From contig JAUXAL010000013.1 of assembly GCA_030619925.1 (NCBI GenBank), positions 1-58,009 on the forward strand: a stretch of DNA of 58,009 nt. The letters run 5' to 3'. The DNA comes from Phycisphaerae bacterium. GTDB lineage: Bacteria; Planctomycetota; Phycisphaerae; Sedimentisphaerales; Anaerobacaceae. Positions within the stretch are counted from its first letter, which is position 1, and every line of letters starts with the position of its first letter. The notes beneath the pieces were generated by a model. It saw only the letters and a program-made list of their open reading frames with translations, had not been told where the DNA came from and searched no databases. This document shows positions 33,304 to 40,527 of the stretch, one piece after another. A program made the position numbers and the translations under genes.

Positions 33304-35088
33304 ATGAAAACACGTCGCGGTTTTCTAAAAGCCATAGGTTTAGGAGCGGGTTCGTTGTTGATGCCGGGATGTATGGCCGCTGCGCGGCAGCTTACGCCCA
33401 AGGGTGGGAAACAGTCAAACGTCGTCCTGGTGATGACCGACGACCAGGGCTATGGTGATCTGGCCTGCCACGGCAACCCGGATATTCAAACGCCCAACCT
33501 GAACAAGCTATATATGCAGAGCGTGCGTTTGACGGACTTCCACGTTGGCCCGACATGTTCGCCCACGCGTGCGGCGCTGATGACGGGACGCTACTGTAAC
33601 CGCACAGGCGTGTGGCATACCGTCATGGGTCGATCGCTGCTGCGCAAAGACGAGGTGACAATGGGCGATGTCTTCTCGGGCGCCGGCTATCGCACGGGCA
33701 TCTTTGGCAAGTGGCACCTGGGTGACAACTACCCGTTTAGGCCACAGGACCGCGGGTTTGGCGAAGTGTTAATCCATGGTGGTGGCGGTGTCGGCCAGAC
33801 GCCCGACTACTGGGGTAACGACTACTTCGACGACACATATCTTCACAACGGTAGCAGGAAAAAATTTGAGGGCTACTGTACCGATGTGTGGTTTGATAGG
33901 GCGATGAAATTTATCGAAGCCAATAAAAACAAGCCCTTTTTCTGTTACATACCAACCAACGCGCCACACAGCCCATATAATGTTGCCGACGAATACATTA
34001 AGCCGTACCTTGACAAAGGTTTGCCGGAGAGACAGGCCAGGTTCTACGGTATGATAACCAATATAGACGATAATATGGCCCGCTTGATGCATCGACTGGA
34101 GAAACTGGGTCTGGAGGAAAATACCATTCTGATCTTTATGACCGACAACGGGACCTCGGGCGGCGGCTACAGTGCGGGGATGCGCGGCAAAAAAGGCTCA
34201 GAATACGATGGTGGTCACCGTGTGCCGTGCTTTATCCGCTGGCCCCGCGGCGGTCTGACAGGCCCCGGTGACATTGACCGGCTCACAGCCCACGTTGACC
34301 TGTTGCCGACACTTATCGAGCTGTGCGGGTTAAAGAGACCGCGCGGCGTGAAGTTCGACGGTGACAGTCTTGTACCGTTGTTGATGGGCCGGGATGAGAG
34401 CTGGCCTGCCAGACGGACGGCGGGCTGGCCTGACCGTACGCTGATTACGGACTCTCAACGAATCGAACACCCGGAGAAGTGGCGCAAAAGCGCGGTTATG
34501 ACCGACCGCTGGCGGCTGGTGAATGGCACGGAGCTTTACGACATAAAGGCAGACCCGGGCCAGAAGAACAACATCGCCGACGGAAATCCCAGCGTCGTTG
34601 AAGGGCTGCGCGAAGCTTACGAGGACTGGTGGGCCGATGTTTCAGAGCGTTTCGATGAGGATTGCGAAATCATTATCGGCTCGGCTAAGGAAAATCCGTC
34701 CCGGCTGACCTGTCATGACTGGCACAGTGTGGGGGGGATTCGGCAGGCCCAGTCAAGCCAGGGTGCTGTCGGCCAGGGTGTGCAGGTTAGCGGCTTCTGG
34801 GCGGTGGAAGTGGCCCGCGACGGCGTGTATGAGTTTGCCCTGCGGCGCTGGCCGAAGGAATTGGATGCGCCTATCAACGCAGCGGTTCCCGGCGGCAAGG
34901 CCATCAGCGCGACCAGCGCCAGGCTGAAGATTGCGGACCTGGATGTAACCAAAGCGATTCCAAAGGGGGCTCACGCCGTGACGTTTGGCGTGGGGCTCAA
35001 AGCCGGCAAGAAGCACCTGCAGACATGGCTCACGAGTGATGGAGACGCCTCATGGGGGGCGTATTATGTATACGTGAGACGTTTATAA
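33304..35088 (+). CDS. Tat-exported lipoprotein sulfatase (arylsulfatase A-like)
   Basis: 594 residues, starting 2 bases after the previous stop. Signal TRRGFLKAIGLGAGSLLMPGC combines a Tat motif with a lipobox Cys at 23. Sulfatase core: VVLVMTDDQGYGDLACHGNP, CSPTR at residues 85-89, IFGKWHLGDNYPFRPQDRGF, PTNAPHSPY, IFMTDNGTSGGGY, HRVPCFIRWP, TELYDIKADPGQKNNIA. An extra C-terminal beta domain of about 130 residues follows (from about 455), as in planctomycete arylsulfatases. Residues ARRTAGWP near 370 are a small in-frame insertion caused by a palindrome (34401-34432). Confidence 0.93.
   Translation: MKTRRGFLKAIGLGAGSLLMPGCMAAARQLTPKGGKQSNVVLVMTDDQGYGDLACHGNPDIQTPNLNKLYMQSVRLTDFHVGPTCSPTRAALMTGRYCNRTGVWHTVMGRSLLRKDEVTMGDVFSGAGYRTGIFGKWHLGDNYPFRPQDRGFGEVLIHGGGGVGQTPDYWGNDYFDDTYLHNGSRKKFEGYCTDVWFDRAMKFIEANKNKPFFCYIPTNAPHSPYNVADEYIKPYLDKGLPERQARFYGMITNIDDNMARLMHRLEKLGLEENTILIFMTDNGTSGGGYSAGMRGKKGSEYDGGHRVPCFIRWPRGGLTGPGDIDRLTAHVDLLPTLIELCGLKRPRGVKFDGDSLVPLLMGRDESWPARRTAGWPDRTLITDSQRIEHPEKWRKSAVMTDRWRLVNGTELYDIKADPGQKNNIADGNPSVVEGLREAYEDWWADVSERFDEDCEIIIGSAKENPSRLTCHDWHSVGGIRQAQSSQGAVGQGVQVSGFWAVEVARDGVYEFALRRWPKELDAPINAAVPGGKAISATSARLKIADLDVTKAIPKGAHAVTFGVGLKAGKKHLQTWLTSDGDASWGAYYVYVRRL
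34401..34432 (+). repeat. 24-bp insertion with 8-bp flanking direct repeat in the sulfatase gene
   Basis: CTGGCCTG (34401-34408) is repeated at 34425-34432 around CCAGACGGACGGCGGG. The outer CCTGCC/GGCGGG arms are palindromic. The same CCCGCCGTxCGTCTGG core occurs at 22314-22333 in an intergenic repeat. Confidence 0.65.
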
Positions 35089-35106
35089 TTATAAGAAAGC
35101 GTTTTT

Positions 35107-37233
35107 GTGGAAAGAGATTTTATAAATCGACGTAGTTTTTTGAAGGTGGTCGGCTTAGGTTCGGCATCACTGGCGATATCCACCCTCCATACCAGAGCTA
35201 CTGCAGATGGCGGGCTGGCAAATGGCCAAGGCCTCGGGAAGTTAAGGATATTCAATGGGCAATATCCTCGCGTGTTTTTCTTCCGAAAAGCCGAGAGCCT
35301 GGCTGCCCAGAAAAGTCTGTCCTATGAGCAGTGGGAGAAAACCTTCGAACGACTGATGGGTATCGAAGGAAAAGTGCTGGATGAAGAGGTGCTGGGGCGG
35401 TCAATCCGCAACATCGATTTCTTCACGCGTTTCAAGAAGCGCCACCCGAATCAGCTCGTCCTGCTCCACTTCAATGGCAACGCTCGCGACCCTCGCTATG
35501 AGTCGGACAGGTTCTTCGCGGGGCATTGGATATATTCTAATGGAGCGAAGATTCTCTCCGACGTGCCCGCTGAACATGGCGAGACAGACATCCATGTCGA
35601 TAAGCCGAACCTTTTCAGGTTAAACATGGGCCGCTATCGCGATCGTAACGAGGATGTTGGCCTGTGTATGCTCGATGTTGATGGCAAGCCGAACTGGCAT
35701 GAGAGCGAACAGGTCCAACTGATCTCTATCGATTCCAGGAAGAAGACCATCCGCGTTCGGCGGGGCTGCTACGGCACGGAGCCGCGGGCTTTCGACGCGG
35801 GACGCAGCTATGCCGCGGCTCACATGACCGAAGGCCCGTGGGGCAGGCAAAGCCATCTGCTCTGGTACCACAATTACTCGACGTACTGCCCGCGTGATAA
35901 GAACGGCCTCACGTGTGCCGATATACTGGTTGAGCATTTGGCCAAACTATTTGGGCCGGACGGTGCACTGGCGGCTTTCGACGGGTTGGAGTTCGATGTT
36001 TTGAAGTTCCGCTGCGGCGGAGCTCTGAGAGGACGCGGCGCGGATTGCGATGCCGATGGCGTAATAGACGCTGGCTTCCATGATGGAATCAGTGCCTACG
36101 GCGCCGGCGTGGTTGAGTTCTGCCGGCAGTTGAGAGAACGGCTCGGAGAGCACCGTATCATCCTGGCCGACGGGGCAAGCGTTAACAACCAGCGTGCGTT
36201 CGGTATTCTGAACGGTATCGAAAGCGAGGGTTGGCCGCACTTGAGCGACCATCAGATTCACGATTGGTCCGGCGGTCTCAACCGTCACTTCTTCTGGGAC
36301 AAGAATGGCCGGCAGCCTGTCTTTAACTATGTCAACCACAAATTCAATATGCCCACGGACAAGCCGGGGGTAAGAAAGCAGGCGCAAGTCCCATTCAGCA
36401 TTCACCGTCTTGTCTTTGCCGTTGCCGCCTTCACCAACTCAGCAATATGCTACAGTTACGCTCCCAGGAACGACCCAGACGGTCTGTTCGGCGTATGGGA
36501 TGAGTTCCGTATGGGCACGGCCAATCGTCTCGGCTGGCTCGGCAGGCCGCTCGGCCCGGCGGTGCGAATGGCCACTCGCCAGCCGGATTTATTAGAAGGG
36601 AAAGGATGTCCCATTGACCAAAATCTGGGAAAGCTTTTTCAGGGCGACGGTATGCAATTTCAACGTGTGAAGTCTGGGATGTTAGTTACTACCGAAACAA
36701 AAGTCTCAAAGATGAGTTTTCGATTGATTGATGTACCGACGAATGGGCCTGATTTATTCGTTCTGGTAACCGCACGAGGCGAACCGATGCAGGGCTATCC
36801 GCCGGAAATTGCCCGAATGATGCACGTTGGCCTCAGCACAAAAGGCCGGCCGGCCGAAAGAGACGAACGGTTTATGACCTGGGTCAATGATAAGGATTTC
36901 GATTCGGGCTTTTATTTCTCTGATATTGAGTCAAACCAGGTCGACCTTGAATTCGTTGTAGAAGGTTCCGAGCCCATCTGGATTAGCCGGATTCAGGCCT
37001 ACTCTCACCCGGATGTAATGTATCGGGAGTTTGAGCATGGGCTGGTGGTTGCCAATCCGTCGCCGCGTTCCTATGTATTCGAGTTAGATAAGCTCTTCCC
37101 GGGACAAGCCTTTCAACGCCTGCAGGGCTCTGGCACGCAGGATGTTGTTGCCAACGACGGCTCAGTCGTCGGAGGCAAGCTAAATCTCGGCCCCAAGGAA
37201 GGCCTCTTTCTGATCAGGGGTTCCCAGCGATAA
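35107..37233 (+). CDS. Large Tat-exported protein of unknown function, glycoside-hydrolase-like context
   Basis: 708 residues from GTG at 35107 (weak AAGAAAG ribosome-binding site), 18 bases after the sulfatase stop. Tat signal INRRSFLKVVGLGSASLAIS. The rest is soluble: YPRVFFFRKAESLAAQKSLS, FFTRFKKRHPNQLVLLHFNG, DGLEFDVLKFRCGGALRG, DCDADGVIDAGFHDG, RIILADGASVNNQRAFGILN, HQIHDWSGGLNRHFFWDK. The segment LVLLHFNGNARDP and the Asp/Glu-rich GLEFDV are reminiscent of TIM-barrel glycosidases that treat an unknown substrate, and a beta-sandwich is likely at the C-terminus (from about 500). DCDADGVID looks like a calcium-binding loop. I cannot assign it to a family. Position between sulfatases and the deacetylase suggests a glycan-active enzyme. 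Confidence 0.8.
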   Translation: MERDFINRRSFLKVVGLGSASLAISTLHTRATADGGLANGQGLGKLRIFNGQYPRVFFFRKAESLAAQKSLSYEQWEKTFERLMGIEGKVLDEEVLGRSIRNIDFFTRFKKRHPNQLVLLHFNGNARDPRYESDRFFAGHWIYSNGAKILSDVPAEHGETDIHVDKPNLFRLNMGRYRDRNEDVGLCMLDVDGKPNWHESEQVQLISIDSRKKTIRVRRGCYGTEPRAFDAGRSYAAAHMTEGPWGRQSHLLWYHNYSTYCPRDKNGLTCADILVEHLAKLFGPDGALAAFDGLEFDVLKFRCGGALRGRGADCDADGVIDAGFHDGISAYGAGVVEFCRQLRERLGEHRIILADGASVNNQRAFGILNGIESEGWPHLSDHQIHDWSGGLNRHFFWDKNGRQPVFNYVNHKFNMPTDKPGVRKQAQVPFSIHRLVFAVAAFTNSAICYSYAPRNDPDGLFGVWDEFRMGTANRLGWLGRPLGPAVRMATRQPDLLEGKGCPIDQNLGKLFQGDGMQFQRVKSGMLVTTETKVSKMSFRLIDVPTNGPDLFVLVTARGEPMQGYPPEIARMMHVGLSTKGRPAERDERFMTWVNDKDFDSGFYFSDIESNQVDLEFVVEGSEPIWISRIQAYSHPDVMYREFEHGLVVANPSPRSYVFELDKLFPGQAFQRLQGSGTQDVVANDGSVVGGKLNLGPKEGLFLIRGSQR

Positions 37234-37317
37234 TTGCAAATACGGAAAAGTAACTTTGAACAAGTACGTTATTTACTTATGGCGTTGGTTGCAGGACTTT
37301 AGTAGAAAGGTTCAAAA

Positions 37318-38781
37318 ATGAGATCTAAAAGCAAAATATGCATAGCCAAAAAAGGGACCCTCCTCGGCGGGAACCGACTAACTCGACGCGATTTTTTGAA
37401 GATAACGGCGCTGGCAACGGCAGGTGCCAAGCCCGTTTTCCGCAGCACACCTGCGATGGCTCAGGAAAAGGGAGAGCGACCAACGCAAGCTGGCAGCGTT
37501 ACGGTGCTTAACCCGCAGAATCGTGTCCCGATGAGCTTTATCATCGATGATTCGACCTGCCTGGTGAATATGGCACACTTCGGCATACCGCATTTCGCCG
37601 AGGCCTGGCCTGACAGATACAAGCAGGATTGGCGCAGCCTGCCTCGCGAGATACCGGATTCCTTCGTCCGCAAGTTCGGCGAATGGTGCCGCGAACACAA
37701 GGTCAAGGGCAAATATACCATCGTCCCGTATCCCGCCTGCGTCGGCTGGATGGACCGTGATCTACCCGGCTGGTCGAAGAAGGAGCTTGACGATAGTCTC
37801 AAGCTCGTCCGCGAGTTCATGATGCCGGATTGGGACATCCATCCCGAAATGATCACCCACACCTGGGTCATCAACACCAAGACCGGCCGCCCATACCCGC
37901 AAAGGACCGGCTACTATATAGAGAACGCCGGCTGGAGCCAAGATAAGTCCACCGACGAGCTGGCAGACTATATGGCATACGCCCTGCGAATCCTCAAGAA
38001 CGTCGGGCTCGACTGCGAGGGCATCACCACCCCCGGCGGTTTTGGCAACCAGAATCGGGACAACCTTGCCAAAGCCACCCTCGAATCCTGCCGCGACGTA
38101 TTCAAAGCCGAAATCCCCCATTATTTCCGCCATCTGTTTACAGACGACCGCAGTGTCGCTCCGCGCGTCGAATATGCCTCCGGCCTGACAGGCTCAAATC
38201 CCAAGTGTGTAGTCTCCATCATCGGGTGTACGGGAGACTGGTTCGGCGGCTGGGATGGATTGAGACCCGGTTCGGTCGACCGGTTCATTACCGAAGACCT
38301 CAAGGGCGGGCGGCTGCCGGAGGTCATCGACAAGGGCGAGCCGGCGGTGCTTGTCTGCCATTGGCCTGGCATCTATTACAACGGCGAGGAAGTGGGCTTT
38401 AAGATTTTCAAAGAGGTTGTCCGGAGGATTCATGCTCGTTACGACAACCTGCTCTGGATGAAACTTAGCGAGCTCTCGCGTTATTGGGCCGCCAAGGAGC
38501 TGACGCGGATTGAGAAACAAGGCTCCCGCGTAACGTTCAGTGCTCCGTTTGCCACAACGCGATTTACACTTCAGATTAAAACGACTTCGCAAAACGTACC
38601 TACACTGACTGTGAACAGCCCCGCCGAAGGCGGGCATGATCAGGGCCGGCGCTGCCGGCCTGCTCAGTTGCAACGTGTGAAAAAACTCCTGCAATTAGAG
38701 AGCGGGACATGGCACGCGGACGGTCAGGACGTAACGGTTTGCTTCGACCTGCCCAAGGGCAAATCGACTCTGGTTCTCTGA
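37318..38781 (+). CDS. Tat-exported polysaccharide-deacetylase-like protein
   Basis: 487 residues; AGAAAGG precedes the ATG. Tat signal LTRRDFLKITALATAGAKP, probable cleavage near AMA at 48. The domain from about 70 to 390 has a NodB-like layout: PMSFIIDDSTCLVNMAHFGI (DD pair at the start), VKGKYTIVPYPACVGWMDRD, HPEMITHTWVIN, YALRILKNVGLDCEGITTPG, VLVCHWPGIYYNG. It is likely a carbohydrate-esterase or amidase-like enzyme of the glycan cluster. Two palindromic elements lie inside it (37354-37376 near the N-terminus, 38619-38660 near the C-terminus), the latter giving the odd peptide AEGGHDQGRRCRPA. Exact reaction unknown. Confidence 0.8.
   Translation: MRSKSKICIAKKGTLLGGNRLTRRDFLKITALATAGAKPVFRSTPAMAQEKGERPTQAGSVTVLNPQNRVPMSFIIDDSTCLVNMAHFGIPHFAEAWPDRYKQDWRSLPREIPDSFVRKFGEWCREHKVKGKYTIVPYPACVGWMDRDLPGWSKKELDDSLKLVREFMMPDWDIHPEMITHTWVINTKTGRPYPQRTGYYIENAGWSQDKSTDELADYMAYALRILKNVGLDCEGITTPGGFGNQNRDNLAKATLESCRDVFKAEIPHYFRHLFTDDRSVAPRVEYASGLTGSNPKCVVSIIGCTGDWFGGWDGLRPGSVDRFITEDLKGGRLPEVIDKGEPAVLVCHWPGIYYNGEEVGFKIFKEVVRRIHARYDNLLWMKLSELSRYWAAKELTRIEKQGSRVTFSAPFATTRFTLQIKTTSQNVPTLTVNSPAEGGHDQGRRCRPAQLQRVKKLLQLESGTWHADGQDVTVCFDLPKGKSTLVL
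37354..37376 (+). repeat. GGGACC-type palindrome at the N-terminus of the deacetylase gene
   Basis: GGGACCCTCCTCGGCGGGAA followed by CCG encodes GTLLGGNR directly before the Tat motif. Related to 40291-40315 and 24798-24822. Confidence 0.55.
38619..38660 (+). repeat. Double-palindrome element inside the deacetylase gene
   Basis: CCCGCCGAAGGCGGG (38620-38634), CATGATCAGG, GCCGGCGCTGCCGGC. In frame it encodes PAEGGHDQGRRCRPAQ between NVPTLTVNS and LQRVKKLLQL. Confidence 0.75.
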
Positions 38782-38828
38782 CGAGCAAAAGCTGCTGAGA
38801 GTATGTCCCTCGCAGAGTAAGATCGCGG

Positions 38829-40085
38829 TTAAACGGCGTCGTAGGCTCGTTTGACTTCGTCAGCGATAATCTTTATCCCCCTTGTAACCGTTTCTTCGTC
38901 CTGGGAGTAGTTTACACGGATACACTCGTTTTTGTGCTGCCATTGCTCTTTAAGTCCTGGGAAGAAATAGTGGCCGGGGACAATCAGAACCCCTCTTTTT
39001 TTGAGTCGTTCATAAAGTTCAGCGTTCGTAATAGGCAATCCCCTAAACCACAGCCATAAGAAGATCGCACCTTCGGGCTTGTGTATGTGAAAATCAATTC
39101 CGTTCAGCTCCTCGATGAGAAGCTTCACGGCCTCGGCAGCCTTTTTCCGGTAGAAGGGTTTAATAACGTCTCGGCTCAAACGAAGGATGTCACCGGTGCG
39201 AACCAGGCTGGTCGTCAGGGCTGCACCTATGCTACCTGGAGCAAGGCTCATGACGGCGTTGACATGTGAAACCATAGCGATAACTTCTTCGTTGGCGATG
39301 ACAATTCCCGTACGTGCAGCCGGCAGGCCAAGTTTGGAAAGGCTCATACATACAATTGTGTGTTCGTTCCATACTGGTTTGACCTTTGTGAAGATGATAT
39401 TTGGAAACGGTGTACCATAGGCATTATCGATAATCAGTGGAATGTTATTTGCGCGGGCAAGAGCACTGATTTTTTCAATTTCGGAGTCCGTTAGAACATT
39501 GCCCGTGGGATTGGTAGGCCGAGATACACAAATAGCACCGATTTCATCAGTAACGCTAATCTGGTCAAAGTCAACGTAGTATTTGAAGATGTGCTCATCG
39601 ATATGCTTGATATGAGGTTTGCCGGCTACGAACAAATCATCTGATAGGCCGACATCGCAATAGCCGATATATTCAGGCGCAAGCGGCAATAGGATTTTTT
39701 TGTTCGCTCGGCCTTCAAAGGCACCAGCAAAGATGTTGAAAAGAATGAAAAACGCCGACTGGCTGCCATTGGTCAGGGCAACATTTTTGTGTTTTATGGC
39801 CCAGCCGAATTCGCTGTTCAGTAGTGTGCAAATTGCCTCGATAAATTCCTTGTTGCCCTGAGGCGGGTCATAATTTCCAATGACCCGCTCAAACGCGCCA
39901 TCATCCTCAAGAAGCCTCGATATGCTCTCTCGAAAATACTGCTGAACCTTGGGAATGTGAGCAGGGTTGCCTCCGCCGAGCATCAGCATGTCCTGATTCT
40001 TCGTAAGAGCAGTGCTCAAATCGTCCATCAGTTGGCCGATGCCGGAGGCCATCGCAATCTTCTTGGCAAACTTGGATACTTTCAC
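38829..40085 (-). CDS. avtA: Valine--pyruvate aminotransferase
   Basis: 418 residues, the usual AvtA length. Class I/II PLP aminotransferase: MLGGGNPAHIPKVQQYF, NYDPPQGNKEFIEAICTLLN, ALTNGSQSAFFILFN, SRPTNPTGNVLTD (PLP phosphate/Asn region), DNAYGTPFPNI, and the PLP-lysine in CMSLSKLGLPAARTGI. It transfers the amino group between valine and pyruvate in branched-chain amino acid metabolism. Convergent with the glycan cluster and unrelated to it in function. Confidence 0.92.
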   Translation of the reverse strand: MKVSKFAKKIAMASGIGQLMDDLSTALTKNQDMLMLGGGNPAHIPKVQQYFRESISRLLEDDGAFERVIGNYDPPQGNKEFIEAICTLLNSEFGWAIKHKNVALTNGSQSAFFILFNIFAGAFEGRANKKILLPLAPEYIGYCDVGLSDDLFVAGKPHIKHIDEHIFKYYVDFDQISVTDEIGAICVSRPTNPTGNVLTDSEIEKISALARANNIPLIIDNAYGTPFPNIIFTKVKPVWNEHTIVCMSLSKLGLPAARTGIVIANEEVIAMVSHVNAVMSLAPGSIGAALTTSLVRTGDILRLSRDVIKPFYRKKAAEAVKLLIEELNGIDFHIHKPEGAIFLWLWFRGLPITNAELYERLKKRGVLIVPGHYFFPGLKEQWQHKNECIRVNYSQDEETVTRGIKIIADEVKRAYDAV

Positions 40086-40179
40086 TGTCTTAATTGTTTA
40101 AACTAATACCCTGTTATGTGTCAAATGATAAGTTAGTACTTGTGAAAAATACCACTGGAAGATTCAGATTTGGTTTGAG

Positions 40180-40204
40180 AATCTTGACTGTCGTCAGACA
40201 AGTT
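40180..40204. repeat. 25-bp palindromic repeat, intergenic copy
   Basis: AATCTTGACTGTCGTCAGAC followed by AAGTT; identical over 25 bases to 56684-56708. The core CTTGaCTG-TCGT-CAGaCAAG is a dyad. Confidence 0.85.
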
Positions 40205-40236
40205 TGGCTTTTTTTCGTGCCAAGTCAATGTCGCCA

Positions 40237-40280
40237 GGGCCGGCAGCGCCGGCCCTGATCATGCCCGCCTTCGGCGGGCC
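40237..40280. repeat. Double-palindrome element, intergenic copy
   Basis: GGGCCGGCAGCGCCGGCCC, TGATCAT, GCCCGCCTTCGGCGGGC: the cleanest copy of the family. Followed directly by a GGGACC-type palindrome (40291-40315). Confidence 0.8.
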
Positions 40281-40290
40281 AGCGTGCGTG

Positions 40291-40315
40291 GAGGGACCCC
40301 GCCTTGCGGGAACCG
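40291..40315. repeat. GGGACC-type palindrome, intergenic copy
   Basis: GAGGGACCCCGCCTTGCGGG followed by AACCG, with a CCCGC/GCGGG stem. The remainder of the 440-base gap (40086-40527) upstream of gspE has no gene. Confidence 0.65.
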
Positions 40316-40527
40316 ATTGTGGGTTTTTGCTGATAAAAACCATTTTTTTGTAACAAAACGGCATTCTCAAGCGTCTGATATGGTAGTTATGGGTCTCGCT
40401 GCACACGAAAATAATCGTGTGCCTGAGCGTATTTGGTGCGGAGTAGACATAAGCTCTTTGTTTATGGGGACTTGTGATTTTAAGGGAATATTGTTCTTGA
40501 GGCAGCCGGACAGGAGTGAACTCGCGG

